A stretch of DNA of 64,000 nt from Punica granatum (GCF_007655135.1 NW_022204098.1:1-64000), one strand, 5' to 3'; counted from the first letter of the stretch, positions 1-10,880 are shown. Numbers and translations are program-made. The notes: generated from the sequence alone by a model not told the origin.

Positions 1-2059
1 GTGACGGGCGCGGCGTGCGCGGGTGACGCCTGGTGACGGATGCTGCTGCGCTCGGTGACGCCTGCTGCGGATGCTGGCTGCGCTCGGTGACGCCTGGCTG
101 CGCTCGGTGACGCCTGGTGACGGGCACTGTTCACCCGAGAGCTCCAACTTCACCCGAAATGATCCAAAATGATAAGCAAACGACTCCAAACTAAAAACTG
201 GGTTCAGAAATGGAATCCTTGGGTCCGAAACATGTCGTCTATGAAGTTTGAAGAATTTTGGATATAAGTCGGAATAGTGCCCGCTATGGATCCCGACCTA
301 AACTCCAAAGCTATTTGGCTTGATTCTTGATTTTCATGAAGTTCTTTGCTTGCTGCTGGTTCCTAAGGAGTTGAGAGCATTTTCTAGAGGGAGAAACTAG
401 CAAGATGAGGTGTGCTTCATGAATGATTAGCTTAATCACAAATAGGCAATATATATGTGAAGCTAATGAGCAATTAAGCAAAACAAAGCACCATTAAGGG
501 CCTCATTAATGAAGGTCGGTTGCCCTAATGGAGATGAGGATGAATGTCATCCAAGTATCTTGATGAGGAAGAGCCAAGAAGCATTAATGGAGGTGGAGTT
601 AATGGCTTGAGTGTTGACTTGGAAGACCAAGATATTTTGGGCTAGGTGAGGGCAAGAGAGGAAAGGGGAAAAGGCCGAAAAGTTTGGGGCAAAGGGCGGT
701 TGCCCTTGGGCAGCCCGTGGGTCCCACGGCTTGTGAGGAGAAACCGGGAAAAGACTCGGGTCTCGATTGGTCGCGTATTCGAAGTTCGTGGTTCGAATTG
801 AACGTCGAATTGTCGGTATACGCGTGAAAACGGAGTTAATGAGCCCAAGATTGACATTTTCTATTGAGAAATGTCCCGGATGTGTGTGGGGCTCGGGAGC
901 CGATTTTGCCCATTGCAAGTGATCGGGGCGAAGTTGTCCGCTTCTGACAGCATATCCCGTGTCTGCATCTCATGTTGGTCATTTTGGCATAAGTTGTCAA
1001 ACCACGTGAACAATCATCCCTTAAGCCGGTAATGCTAACGTGGGGCCGGAGACGTCCTAGGAGGCCGAGACTGGTTTTCTCAAGATGACTTCTGAGTTGC
1101 TTGGGCACTCCGGAGATTACTGTAATCTCTGTTTGTCAAGATTAGACCTCCAAGGACTTGAAGAGTGTATCTGAGACCTCTAAAGCACTGTTTGAGAGAT
1201 CTAGATGAGTTGTGTGAATTATTCCGACGACTCCACATTGAGCCTTAAGAAGGCTAGCATTGTGTAACGTAAGCATTCGGCGTCAAATTTCCCCAAAGAG
1301 GACCTCCGGATATGGATTTCCACTGAAAATGGTCATTTCCGCTCTTCGGAGGTTACTCGGGAAACCGCGAAGGGTTTTGCTGTCTGTTTTGCCCAATTGT
1401 GAATGTCTGCTAGAGTTTTCTGGGCAATGCGGTATGAACTTCGTTTGCCGTAATTCCATCAGACCCTTCTCCGGCTATGCTCTTCTGAAGAGGGGTATGC
1501 TTGTTTTGCCGTTCGGAAGTCATTTGAAGTGTCTGTGTGACTTCCAAAAGACAATCTGAAGCGTTGTTCCTACTCTGTGTGCTGATGGGGCATGGCCGCG
1601 TCTGATATTTGGAATTAACTTTTCTCCAGGAAACCGGCATTTTTGGACTTCCACTGAAAAGTTGTCTGTATACAGAAAGTTGTTCTGTATAGAACAGATG
1701 ATTTGCAAAATGCCTTTGGGGACACTTTTCATCTATTTGGCACTGGTGTGGATTTTTGGAGTCCAATATTCACTATCTTCCGATGACCGAGCGAACTATC
1801 GGAAAATAGTGCCGTCCGTGTAATACACTGAAAACGCCGGTTTTGGACATTGTTGAGTTCTTTGGTCGCTCTGTTCCCCTTTGGTGACCCCTAGAGTCCT
1901 TCTGTCATGTCCATGGGCCATTTGCTCAATTTTGCCAACTTGAGGATGAATAGTGATTTCTTGCTCTGCCGAGCCGTTTTCTGTATTCTGCTCAAGTCGT
2001 GGCTTGGGTCATTGCTAATATCATTGTTTGGAATGGTGAGCCAAAATGGGGTGCTGACA
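1..2059 (-). mobile_element. Element A, 3' LTR (partial, cut by window start)
   Basis: This is the first roughly 2.06 kb (in element sense) of the 3' LTR of element A. It repeats 14000-19047 at an offset of 16988 with only about ten differences by eye over positions 125-2059. Its right end reads GTGCTGACA, the complement of the Tat/Ogre-type LTR start TGTCAGCAC, and it abuts the polypurine tract. A TATA-like stretch lies at 450-456 on the minus strand. The remaining 3 kb of the LTR should lie to the left of the window. The short ORFs in it are not coding. Confidence 0.93.
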
Positions 2060-2073
2060 GCTTGCCCCTCTTT
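2060..2073 (-). other. Polypurine tract of element A
   Basis: On the minus strand this reads AAAGAGGGGCAAGC and directly precedes the LTR start TGTCAGCACC. The same 14 bases precede the LTRs at 20583 and 30840. In LTR retrotransposons such a tract survives RNase H and primes plus-strand DNA synthesis. The identity in three elements supports the call. Confidence 0.9.
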
Positions 2074-2257
2074 GACTGCTTGCTCGAGTAGAGGATGCAA
2101 TCAAAGATTTCAAAAGCACCCCAGTTTGATAGCAATGATCAAAATGGAATTTCCTATATGGCCCTCTCCTTTTTGTTTTGGATATGTAGGATGTTGTACC
2201 TAATAATATGGTGAGATGTGCACAATAACATGTAGAGTTCGGAACAAAGCTGAAACA

Positions 2258-2590
2258 GGCAATTAAAGTCGGGACTGACCCGACGGGGATTGACCCCAAT
2301 GCAAGAAAAGTAATCGGGACTGACCCGAAGGGGTTTGCAATATGCACGAAAAGTAATCGGGACTGACCCGAAGGGGACTGACCCCAATGCAGAAAAGTAG
2401 TCGGGACTGACCCGAAGGGGTTTGCAATATGCACGGGGCGCATACCGAATGAACTGCATGGTTCAAAGGCGCCTACCCGGTGGACTTGCGAGATGCACGA
2501 GCGCTTGCTCGGCGAGTTTGCAATATGCACGGGGCGCATACCGAATGAACTGCATGGTTCAAAGGCGCCTACCCGGTGGACTTGCGATGT
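2258..2590 (-). repeat. Short direct repeats in the hypervariable 3' UTR of A
   Basis: Two kinds of repeat occur. Positions 2258-2435 hold variants of a unit of about 43 bp built on CGGGACTGACCCGAAGGGG. Positions 2421-2590 hold two copies, 96 bp apart, of a module beginning TTTGCAATATGCACGGGGCG. They sit next to the polypurine tract, where Tat-lineage elements are known to be hypervariable. Reading frames across them are periodic artefacts. Confidence 0.8.
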
Positions 2591-3262
2591 GCACTGCAAT
2601 CCTGAGAGGGTGCACGCTAATGAAAATGCATTGCGGAAATAAATGTGCACTGCGGTCCTGAGAGGGTGCACGCTAATGAAAATGCATTGCGGAAATAAAT
2701 GTGCACTGCAGTCCTGAGAGGGTGCACGCTAATGAAAATGCATTGCGGAAATAAATGTGCACTGCAGTCCTGAGAGGGTGCACGCTAATGAAAATGCATT
2801 GCGGAAATAAATGTGCACTGCGGTCCTGAGAGGGTGCACGCTAATGAAAATGCATTGCGGAAATAAATGTGCACTGCAGTCCTGAGAGGGTGCACGCTAA
2901 TGAAAGTGCATTGCGGAAATAAATGTGCACTGCAGTCCTGAGAGGGTGCACGCTAATGAAAGTGCATTGCGGAAATAAATGTGCACTGCAGTCCTGAGAG
3001 GGTGCACGCTAATGAAAATGCATTGCGGAAATAAATGTGCACTGCGGTCCTGAGAGGGTGCACGCTAATGAAAATGCATTGCGGAAATAAATGTGCACTG
3101 CGTCCTGAGAGGGTGCACGCTAATGAAAGTGCATTGCGGAAATAAATGTGCACTGCGGTCCTGAGAGGGTGCACGCTAATGAAAGTGCATTGCGGAAATA
3201 AATGTGCACTGCAGTCCTGAGAGGGTGCACGCTAATGAAAGTGCATTGCAGAAATAAATGTG
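2589..3262 (-). repeat. 56-bp tandem repeat array, about 12 copies
   Basis: The phrase GTGCACTGC recurs every 56 bp (2589, 2645, 2701, 2757 and so on), with one 55-bp unit near 3100 that lost a G. Units differ by one or two bases, mainly ATGAAAATG/ATGAAAGTG and CTGCAGTCC/CTGCGGTCC. The array lies in the 3' UTR of element A. Unit identity suggests recent amplification. It is not a CRISPR array because units abut without spacers. Confidence 0.92.
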
Positions 3263-4367
3263 TGAGAAGTAAATGCAAACACTGGGGAGTGGTGTGAGGT
3301 GTGGAAGGAATCATTGTGTTCCTTCCCTCGTTGATTTCGTCCATGTCGCAATCAATGCTGTGGTGGGACGTTTCATTGCTCGCCAACTGATTGCGATGTA
3401 ACTGAGTGCCTGGAGTGTTGTCCTGAAGGTCTCTCTTCGGATTTAGACTGTAGCCTTTGGCATAAGACAGACATGCATTCGTCAAAAAGAAACTCTTTTC
3501 GGGGTTCAAATCCTGCTTCCTGCAACTAGAATCAAAAGGGCTAATAGTGGTTGTCAATCCTACTCTATAGCCATAATGAAGATGTATCAAGAAGTCTGAA
3601 TAATAATGCTTTGGGGATTTGAACATGATGACCATTTAAAGGGGTGGTCGTCTCCCACTAGATTGTGACTCGACAAAAGGCTTATATTTACAGAATGGGC
3701 TTGACCCGTAGAATTTGCATTAAGGAAAATGGAAGGATTTTGGGATCCTCCATATCAAGGATACGACGATTCGACTGCATGTCGAAACGTGTCTTGTGCT
3801 GTGAGAGTCAAAGAGAGTTTGCTTGCATCGGAGACTGCCAAACTACTACTTGTTGTCGCTTCACACTGAGTGTAGTTGTTACTTCATAGTCGAGCTGCCG
3901 AAGGCCCCTAACTTTTGCCTAGGTCGCAAGATGCGTGACGACCTAGCGGGGTATTCTTTTAGACTCTTTTCTCATTTAGAGCTCACCTTTTGCTATGACC
4001 GTCCCAATTGGATTTGGTCATACCTCTCGGTTCCTCTAACTTTTGCCTAGAGCGCCTTTTCGGGTTTTCACTCTAGCGAGGATTTCGCTTTGTACTCTCC
4101 TTTTGCCACGATTCCCCTTTTTCGGGATTTTAAACCGTGCCCCTCATTCCCTAATTTTTGCCTAGGCCGCCTCAAAGAGGTTTTCAACCTAGCGGGAGAT
4201 TTACTATTTTTCTCTCAGGACAAGTTCAGAGAAAGGGAAAAAGGCAGAAGCGGGGAGTGTATTAATAAGCGGAAATGAAAATGCTGGGAGATTGTACATG
4301 CGAAGAAAGTAAAGAAATGTAAATGTGCATTTGAGGAAAACATCCACGTGGAATGAGAGAAACACTA
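3263..4367 (-). other. Element A 3' untranslated region, unique part
   Basis: This is the non-coding part between the integrase stop and the tandem repeats. I find no convincing protein in it. Its main content is a set of five hairpins at 3919-4192, listed separately. The rest (3263-3900) shows no recognised feature. Confidence 0.7.
3919..4192 (-). ncRNA. Array of five conserved RNA hairpins in the 3' UTR of A
   Basis: In element sense the hairpins lie at 4192-4161, 4139-4107, 4075-4047, 4022-3994 and 3946-3919. Most have an outer stem of 7-8 bp, an A-rich bulge on the 5' side, an inner CC/GG pairing and a tail (G)GCAAAA. Outer stems differ yet stay paired: CTAGGTTG with CGGCCTAG, CACGGTTT with GAATCGTG, CTAGAGTG with CGCTCTAG, TATGACC with GGTCATA, CTAGGTCG with CGACCTAG. 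The tails alternate between a TTAG type and a G(G/T)GAG type. The same layout occurs in F (29014-29159) and E (59640-59726). The structure is seen; its function is unknown. Confidence 0.72.
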
Positions 4368-6266
4368 TCATGGATAGTATTTCTTGAGTGTATCAGCATT
4401 GACCGGAAGAGCATTCTCGTTCCCGTCCATATCATTGAGAATGATTGCCCCACCGTCAAAGACTTCTTTAACAATGAAGGGACCGTCGTATTTGTAAGCG
4501 AATTTGCCCCTGGAATCAGGGGCAATATGCAGAACCTTTCGCAGGACGAGGTCGCCGGGGCTGAACTCGCGGGGACGAACTTTCTTGTTAAAAGCTCGGG
4601 CCATTCTTTGCTGATAGCACTGACCGTGGCAAAGTGCTGTTAGCCGCTTCTCATCAATGAGATTGAGCTGTTCGTAGCGTTGCTTTGCCCACTCTGCTTC
4701 CTTGAGCTTGGACTCGGCAAGGATCCTCATAGAGGGAATCTCTACTTCGATTGGAAGAACTGCTTCCATGCCGTAGACCAAAGAGTATGGGGTTGATCCA
4801 GTGGACGAGCGGATAGAAGTCCGATACGCCAAGAGTGCGAATGGGAGCATCTCGTGCCAGTCTCTGTAATTAACTGTCATCTTTTCGATGATCTTCTTTA
4901 TGTTCTTGTTTGCTGCCTCTACTGCACCGTTCATTTGTGGACGATACGGAGAGGAGTTGCGGTGTAGAATCTTGAACTGTGCACAGAGCTCATCGATGAG
5001 CTTATTGTTCAAATTCTTGGCGTTGTCTGTGACAAGTGTCGCAGGGACCCCGTAACGTGCAATGATGTCACGTCTGAGGAAGCGTGCCACGGTCTTTGCA
5101 GTGACTGATGCAAGAGTGATAGCTTCGATCCATTTGGTGAAGTAGTCGATAGCTACCAATATGTACAAGTGCCCATTGGATGCTTTGGGGTTAATAGGAC
5201 CAATCACGTCCATGCCCCACATTGAAAAGGGCCACGGAGCAGCCATTGGATGCAGCTCATTGGGTGGTGCTCTGATCTGATTTGCGTAAACTTGACACAA
5301 GTGACAGTGCCTGACATGTTTGACGCAGTCAGTCTCCATGGTGGACCAGAAGTACCCAAGTCGCATGAGCTTCTTTGCTAGCATGAGCCCGTTCATATGA
5401 GGTCCGCAATTTCCCTCGTGCACTTCTTCCATGAGGCGTTGTGCCTCATTCTCATCAACACACCGAAGCAGTGTGGCATCGAAAGAACGGCGGTAAAGGA
5501 TTTCACCGCTCAGGAAGAAATTTGCTGCAATGCGCCGAAGAGTCCTCCGGTCATGTCGATCGGTGAATGCTGGGAACTGACCCGTTTGTAGCAAGTGTTT
5601 AATGTCTGCGTACCACGGCTTGCCGTCGATAGCGTCGATTACATCGCAATGGGCAGGACCCTGAGCAATCTCAAATTCGAGGGGCTCGATGAGATTCTCT
5701 TTTGTAATGCTAACCATGGAAGCGAGTGTTGCGAGTGCATCAGCGAACTGGTTCTTCATGCGTGGTGTGTATGTAAATGAGATGTCCTTGAAGTTTTCTG
5801 TCAAGTCTTCAAGGTACTCATGATATGGCACCAGTTTTGGATCTTTCGTCTTCCATTGTTTGAGTGTCTGAAAGATTGTGAGCATGGAATCTCCAAACAC
5901 TTCAAGCTCCTTGACTTTGAGGTCGATTGCCGCCTGCAAGCCGAGGATACATGCCTCATATTCGGCTATGTTGTTGGTGCAGGGGAAATCAATCTTCGCT
6001 GCAACAGGAAAATGGCGCCCTTCCGGGGATATCAGCACTGCGCCAATCCCTGATCCGGTGGAATTAACTGCACCATCGAAGTACATCTTCCATCTGGTGG
6101 TTTCCTCCTCACCACTCATTTGGAGGATTTTTTCGTCGGGGAAATCAGAGTCGATCGGTGTGTCATCGACAATCGGGAATTCTGCTAAATGATCTGCTAT
6201 CGCTTGGCCCTTGACTGATGTGCGCGACACATATTCGATGTCGTATCCGTCAGTTGGCAACGCCAT
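4368..6266 (-). CDS. Element A pol: archaeal-type RNase H plus integrase
   Basis: This is the C-terminal part of the element A polyprotein, 632 codons in this frame. Residues 60-180 are a second RNase H of the archaeal type known from the Tat lineage, with acidic residues in FDGA (63-66), AEYEA (about 101-105), GDS (125-127) and ADALA. The integrase follows: zinc-binding H283, H290, C321 and C324, then the catalytic triad D353, D414 and E450, with exactly 35 residues between the last two, as expected for DD35E integrases. It removes RNA from the hybrid and inserts the cDNA in the nucleus. The frame is entered through an apparent 1-nt deletion near 6235-6245, where the upstream reverse transcriptase frame shifts; the first Met is not the true start. 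Otherwise it is intact. Confidence 0.93.
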   Translation of the reverse strand: MALPTDGYDIEYVSRTSVKGQAIADHLAEFPIVDDTPIDSDFPDEKILQMSGEEETTRWKMYFDGAVNSTGSGIGAVLISPEGRHFPVAAKIDFPCTNNIAEYEACILGLQAAIDLKVKELEVFGDSMLTIFQTLKQWKTKDPKLVPYHEYLEDLTENFKDISFTYTPRMKNQFADALATLASMVSITKENLIEPLEFEIAQGPAHCDVIDAIDGKPWYADIKHLLQTGQFPAFTDRHDRRTLRRIAANFFLSGEILYRRSFDATLLRCVDENEAQRLMEEVHEGNCGPHMNGLMLAKKLMRLGYFWSTMETDCVKHVRHCHLCQVYANQIRAPPNELHPMAAPWPFSMWGMDVIGPINPKASNGHLYILVAIDYFTKWIEAITLASVTAKTVARFLRRDIIARYGVPATLVTDNAKNLNNKLIDELCAQFKILHRNSSPYRPQMNGAVEAANKNIKKIIEKMTVNYRDWHEMLPFALLAYRTSIRSSTGSTPYSLVYGMEAVLPIEVEIPSMRILAESKLKEAEWAKQRYEQLNLIDEKRLTALCHGQCYQQRMARAFNKKVRPREFSPGDLVLRKVLHIAPDSRGKFAYKYDGPFIVKEVFDGGAIILNDMDGNENALPVNADTLKKYYP

Positions 6267-7808
6267 TTTGCTATGTTCCTCATGGAGGACGGAGTACTAA
6301 GCAGATATTTCAAAGGATCTGTCTTCGACAGCAGGCGAACAGTATGGTAGAGAGTGTATTGCCGGAGTCTCTGCATGACCCACACAAGTGCGCAACACAT
6401 TTTCTCTATCTCAGGGTAGTTGGACTCCCCTTCAGTGAACTTTTTGCTCAAATAATAAATGGCTCGCTCTGCGTGAGAGGACTCGTCCTTTTGTCCTAAC
6501 ATGCATCCGATGGATTGTCGGCGCACCGTCAAGTACAAAATGAGAGGACGATCAGGTGAAGGTGGAACTAACACCGGCGGCTGACTTAAATATGCCTTGA
6601 TGGTATCAAAAGCTTTCTGACACTCATCATCCCATTCGACCGCTGCATTCTTGCGAAGCAAACGGAAGAGTGGTTGGCACTTGTCTGTCAAATTTGCGAT
6701 GAAACGCGCGATGTAATTCAGCCGTCCTAAGAAGCTCCTCACTTCGCGCACTGTCGATGGAGGGGGCAATTCCATGATCGCTTTAACTTTGTCAGGGTCG
6801 ACCTTGATGCCTTCCTCACTGACTATAAACCCTAACAATTTCCCTGACTTGACGCCAAATGTGCATTTTGTTGGGTTAAGTCGGAGTTTGTATTTCTTGA
6901 GGCGGTCGAACAATCGTTTGAGGTTAACCAAATGATCTTCTCCTTCTTTGGACTTCGCGATCATGTCGTCTACATAGACCTCGATCTCTTTATGCATCAT
7001 GTCATGAAAGAGAGTGACCATTGCTCGTTGATAGGTTGCCCCGGCATTTTTGAGACCGAAAGGCATGACCTTGTAGCAAAATGTACCCCACATCGTGATG
7101 AATGTGGTCTTGACTTTGTCTTCTTCGGCCATCTGAATCTGATTGTATCCAGAGAAACCGTCCATGAAGGAGAATTGTGAGTGGCGTGCTGTATTGTCCA
7201 CCAAGACATCGATGTGTGGCAGCGGAAAATTATCCTTTGGGCTAGCCCTATTGAGATCTCGGTAGTCGATGCAGACTCTGACTTTCCCATTTTTCTTTTC
7301 CACTGGAACAATGTTCGCTACCCATTCAGAGTAATTGCATACCTCCAGGAATCCCGCGTCTACTTGCTTGATGACTTCTTCCTTAATGCGTAAGAGAAGG
7401 TCAGCTCTTTGACGTCGCAAGTGTTGGCGTTTGGGTGGGAATCTTTCAGTATCGAGTAGGAGGAAATGCTTTACGATTGAGGGGTCTAGGCCTGGCATAT
7501 CGGCGTAGGACCAAGCGAAGACCTCCTGGTACTCTGTCAAGAAGTCGATCATTCGGGTTCTCTGTGCAGAGTCGAGTCCTATTCCGATTCTAAGGGTGCG
7601 TGGTTCGTCTGCATTGCCTACGTTGATGTCTTCGGTTGGCTCAACGGAAGTGAGTTGGTGGTTTTTGAGACGATGCAAACTCTCTTCTATCTCGGGCACG
7701 CGACCATCCTCGTCAAGTCCTTTCCCGAAGTATATGGGTAGGGACTTTCCGAGATGTGTTTCGAGTGAATCCGAATCGTTATATCCATGATTTGGATTCG
7801 ATTGGAGC
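6197..7808 (-). CDS. Element A pol: reverse transcriptase plus RNase H (exon 2)
   Basis: This encodes the reverse transcriptase and first RNase H of a Ty3/gypsy polyprotein. The open frame extends to a Met at 7816, but the protein probably enters at 7808 through splicing from the protease exon. Visible motifs are the PFGLKNAGATYQ segment (residues about 252-263), the catalytic YVDD (281-284), and a gypsy-type RNase H from about 415, starting at PLILYLTVRRQSIGCMLGQ. The frame fails near 6240 through an apparent 1-nt deletion compared with element C, which reads straight through at this point. Downstream frame: archaeal-type RNase H and integrase at 4368-6266. Confidence 0.93.
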
Positions 7809-7996
7809 CTGGACATGAAAGTGAATTGTCTTAGAAATTAAAGATGTTAGAAGCGAGTGCAAGAGAGAATTTAGGGACAGGAAATCAAAAACATGCAGGG
7901 ATTCTATTAACAAGCCATAACAAAAACCCCTCTTCTGTCATGTGGCTTATGGCATTGCCGACATGCAGGTAGCATTATGTATAAAGACCGTCTTAC
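7809..7996 (-). other. Protease/reverse transcriptase intron of element A (188 nt)
   Basis: The protease frame ends GCC GAT GT followed by GTAAGA, and the reverse transcriptase frame starts after a CCAG. Removing 188 nt joins GT to GCTC and restores an uninterrupted frame (Ala-Asp-Val-Leu-Gln-Ser). Element C has the same arrangement with a 211-nt intron of different sequence and length modulo 3, and it also joins in frame. An intron at exactly this place is known in Ogre elements. RNA evidence is not available here. Confidence 0.85.
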
Positions 7997-9100
7997 ACAT
8001 CGGCAACTATGGCCGAGTAGAGCGGGATTGAAGTCCAGTTGGTAAGCTCCTCATCCTCCTGTGCAGGACGGATATGAACCTTAGAAGATGTCTCCTCAAT
8101 GACGGCATGTATGGCTGGCAAAGCCAAAAACGCTTCAACCGCATCCGAAGAGAAGTCATCTGTTTCAGTGATTGGGTTCTCTGAGGTGTCTCCCATGATT
8201 TGTGGTGGTGCTGCAAAAAACTGTGAGAGTGGTGGAAATGGCATGCCCCTATAGAGCTTCCCATAATGTGCAGCAAGGTGGTGTAGATGTTTTCCGCGAC
8301 GGGCTTGTGTCACCTCATGGCAGGAAGGGCGAAAGCCGAGTCCCCTCCTATTGCGGTATTCTTCCATTTCGATTGGTCGAAGGATTCCCTGTGCGCGTGC
8401 CCCGAGTCCAGTTCCAGGGACATAATTGTTCTTCAAGAGAACCTTTCCAATCATGCGATCAGTTCGCGATGGACTAACCTCTCCGTAGTCTCGAATTACG
8501 GAGATCATGTCAAAAGAATGGAAAGGGAGATTCTGATCTTCTCCAATGCTGATATAAGGGATGGCCGTTTCTTTATAGACCGCGTAATCTTCCTCGCCGT
8601 TGACAGTGATGAGTTTGCCTTCGGCAAAGAATTTTAACTTCTGGTGCAATGATGAAGGAACGGCGCCGGCGGCGTGAATCCATGGTCTTCCAAGTAGGAG
8701 ACTAAAAGCATTGGGTATTTCCAAGATCTGGAAGGTAATAGAGAATGAGCAAGGACCCACATCGATTAGGAGATCAATTTCACCGTTCACCACTCTCTTA
8801 GAGCCGTCAAAGGCTCGAACGGTGGTCTTGCTTGCACGAATGTGACTCATGTCCACGTTCATCTGTTTCAACGTGGAGACGGGGCAAACGTTAAGAGCAG
8901 AGCCGTTGTCGATCATGACTCGACCAACGATGTGGTTGTTGCACTTGCAAACTATGTGCAACGCCCGCAAATGTGCTTGTCCTTCCGTGGGAATTTCGTC
9001 TTCCGAAAAGGAAATCTGATTTGAGAAAATAGAATTCACCGTCTCCTCAATTCTATTCGGTGCAGTATCTTTCGGGACTTGTGCCGCGTGAGAACTTTCA
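7993..9100 (-). CDS. Element A protease with glycine-rich tail (exon 1 end)
   Basis: This is an aspartic protease region that would process the polyprotein. The frame is open from about 9100; its first Met is at 9039. Counting from that Met, the active-site Asp is residue 44 in VMIDNGSALNV, and the second conserved segment is LLGRPWIHAAGAVPS. Further on, YVPGTGLGARAQGI resembles a G-patch motif, as seen in many Tat-type polyproteins. The stop at 7993 overlaps the splice donor GTAAGA, so translation probably runs on into reverse transcriptase after splicing. Upstream, a 1-nt deletion near 9090-9100 separates it from gag. Confidence 0.88.
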
Positions 9101-9880
9101 GCAAAGCGTTCCGATGAGGTTCGGAGTTCAAAAGCAATGCGAGCAATGATATATGAGCTGGTGACTTGCTCATTTGCTCGATCACTTTGTACTCGCTTGC
9201 TTTGATCACCTTCATGAAGTCTTCGGCTTCTTGATCGGTGACCTTCTTTGTAGAGAATGACACGGCTTTTGGAGCGATTGAGGATTCAGTAGCAAGAGCC
9301 TTTCCTTTGTCAATATGCTCTGGACCCTGATATACTCGTCCCGAACACGTGATTCCCATCGTGCTCATCTCCAATTCTGCACTGGCAACCTCGCTCTCGT
9401 ATGTCCAGGGAACTCGACTATCGTGATAAGGCTCCTTTGCAGGAACTTCTATAACGAACGGGGCGGGAGCGAATGCGAGTTCTACTGGAGCATAGTTAAT
9501 AGCAAATGGAATTGAGGGCTTTCGCGCATCTTCTTCCTCCTCAATAGCAGCAATGCTAATCATGTTCACAGAAGGTCCTGCACCTGATCCATGATCCGGA
9601 AGAGGATTTGCACGGACATTTGGCGGCTTCACCTCATTAAAGGAGATTTGTCTTGCATCAATCATCTCCTGAATTTTATCCCGGAGTCTCCAACAAGTGT
9701 CCAGGGTATGACCAGGAGCACCCCGATGAAATTCGCATCGAAGATTCTGGTTCTGCATGGACGGATCGAAACGAGGATTTGGTGCTTCCGTTTTGATCTT
9801 GTCGCCTGCAAGGAGCTGTCTGAATATGTAAGAGGGAGGAGCCGGCAAATTGGTGTATTGCTTGCGTGAACGCGGTTGAG
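9036..9880 (-). CDS. Element A gag, C-terminal zinc-knuckle part
   Basis: This is the nucleocapsid part of gag and the linker to protease. It carries a C-X2-H-X5-H-X4-C knuckle, CEFHRGAPGHTLDTC, typical of Tat-type gag in place of the usual CCHC. A conserved linker motif, KASEYKVIEQMSKSPAHISL, lies near its end. The frame differs from the capsid part upstream (shift near 9880) and from protease downstream (shift near 9095). Both shifts fit single-base deletions. The last residues of the open frame after about 9100 are out-of-frame sequence. Confidence 0.85.
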
Positions 9881-10880
9881 CAGTATTGTCTTGTTGAGTT
9901 CTAGGAGCTGGGACACGTTGAGCGGCTGAGGAGGCCTCGAAGTCGGGGGTCTAGCTGGTTGAACTTGAACAGAAGGGTACGGTTGCGGAGGTTGCGACTG
10001 GATAACAGTGGGCGGGGTTGAGAAGTAAGCTTGCGGCGTTTGATGAGGTTGCATATACTGCACGGGATGCGCATATGGCTGAGAAATCGGTAATGCAGGG
10101 GCGTAGTCCACCGACATTGGGTGTGGAGCTTGATGTCCAGGATTGACGATGCCGATAGTCGCGTTTTTGTCTCTTCTGGATGTTCCGGCAGTTTGTTTCT
10201 TCGGTGTCTCTCTGTCTTTATTCCTTGCCGGATCTTCAATTCTTCCTAACTTAACTCCCATATCCAACTTCTTTCCTGCCTCAATCAGGTCTGAGAAAGA
10301 GGAAGTATGAGCCAGGAGATGTGAATAATACGCGCCTCTGAGCGTAGAATGAAACAGTTGAACTTGCTGACGCTCAGTGATTGGAGGTATATGCTTTGCC
10401 GCTTTTCCCCTCCATTCCGTTGCGTATGATTCGAAAGTTTGACTTTCTTTCATCTCTGCCATGCTAAGATCAAGAAGAGTAGGAGGTGTCTCTGCACAGA
10501 ATCGGTATTGGTCGAGGAATTTCTGAGAGAGATCTGTCCATGTAGAGATGTCGCCGGCTTTCAGGGTCATAAACCAATCTAGCGCTGATCCCGTAAGACT
10601 GTCTTGGAAAGTCTGGACGACAAATTCCTCATAATCCCAATACGGAAGCATTTTGCTATGGTAGTGACGGAGATGATGCCGAGGGTCTTTGGTCCCGTCG
10701 TACCTCTTGAAATCTGGAATTTTGATCTTAGTGGGTAACAACATGCCTGGAAAGAGATTCCAGTCACTGTCGCTGAAGTCATGACGGGACGTGCCTGCTT
10801 GGAGGGTTCGAATGGTTTCCTCCATTCTCTTCATTCTTTTCTCCTGTTCATTTTCAGGAGGAATGTTCGTCGGTAGAACT
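9880..10880 (-). CDS. Element A gag, capsid part
   Basis: This is the capsid domain of gag, which forms the virus-like particle in the cytoplasm. It contains the standard retrotransposon gag core, from the IPDFKRYDGTKDPRHHLRHY segment through LTGSALDWFMTL and QKFLDQYRFCAETPPTLLDL to HSTLRGAYYSHLLAHTSS, followed by a proline- and glutamine-rich linker. The first Met is at 10834, but homology continues upstream into a different frame, so there is a frameshift near 10840-10930. Element C encodes the equivalent junction in one frame. Confidence 0.88.

Noticed and set aside
836..1108. ORFs duplicated at 17824-18096 and neighbouring pairs, suggesting a conserved gene
   Set aside because: The duplication is the LTR pair of element A; the ORFs lack any domain and are identical only because the LTRs are young.
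2589..3262. Possible CRISPR array (regular 56-bp repeats)
   Set aside because: Units abut with no unique spacers, there are no cas genes, and the array sits in a retrotransposon 3' UTR of a plant.
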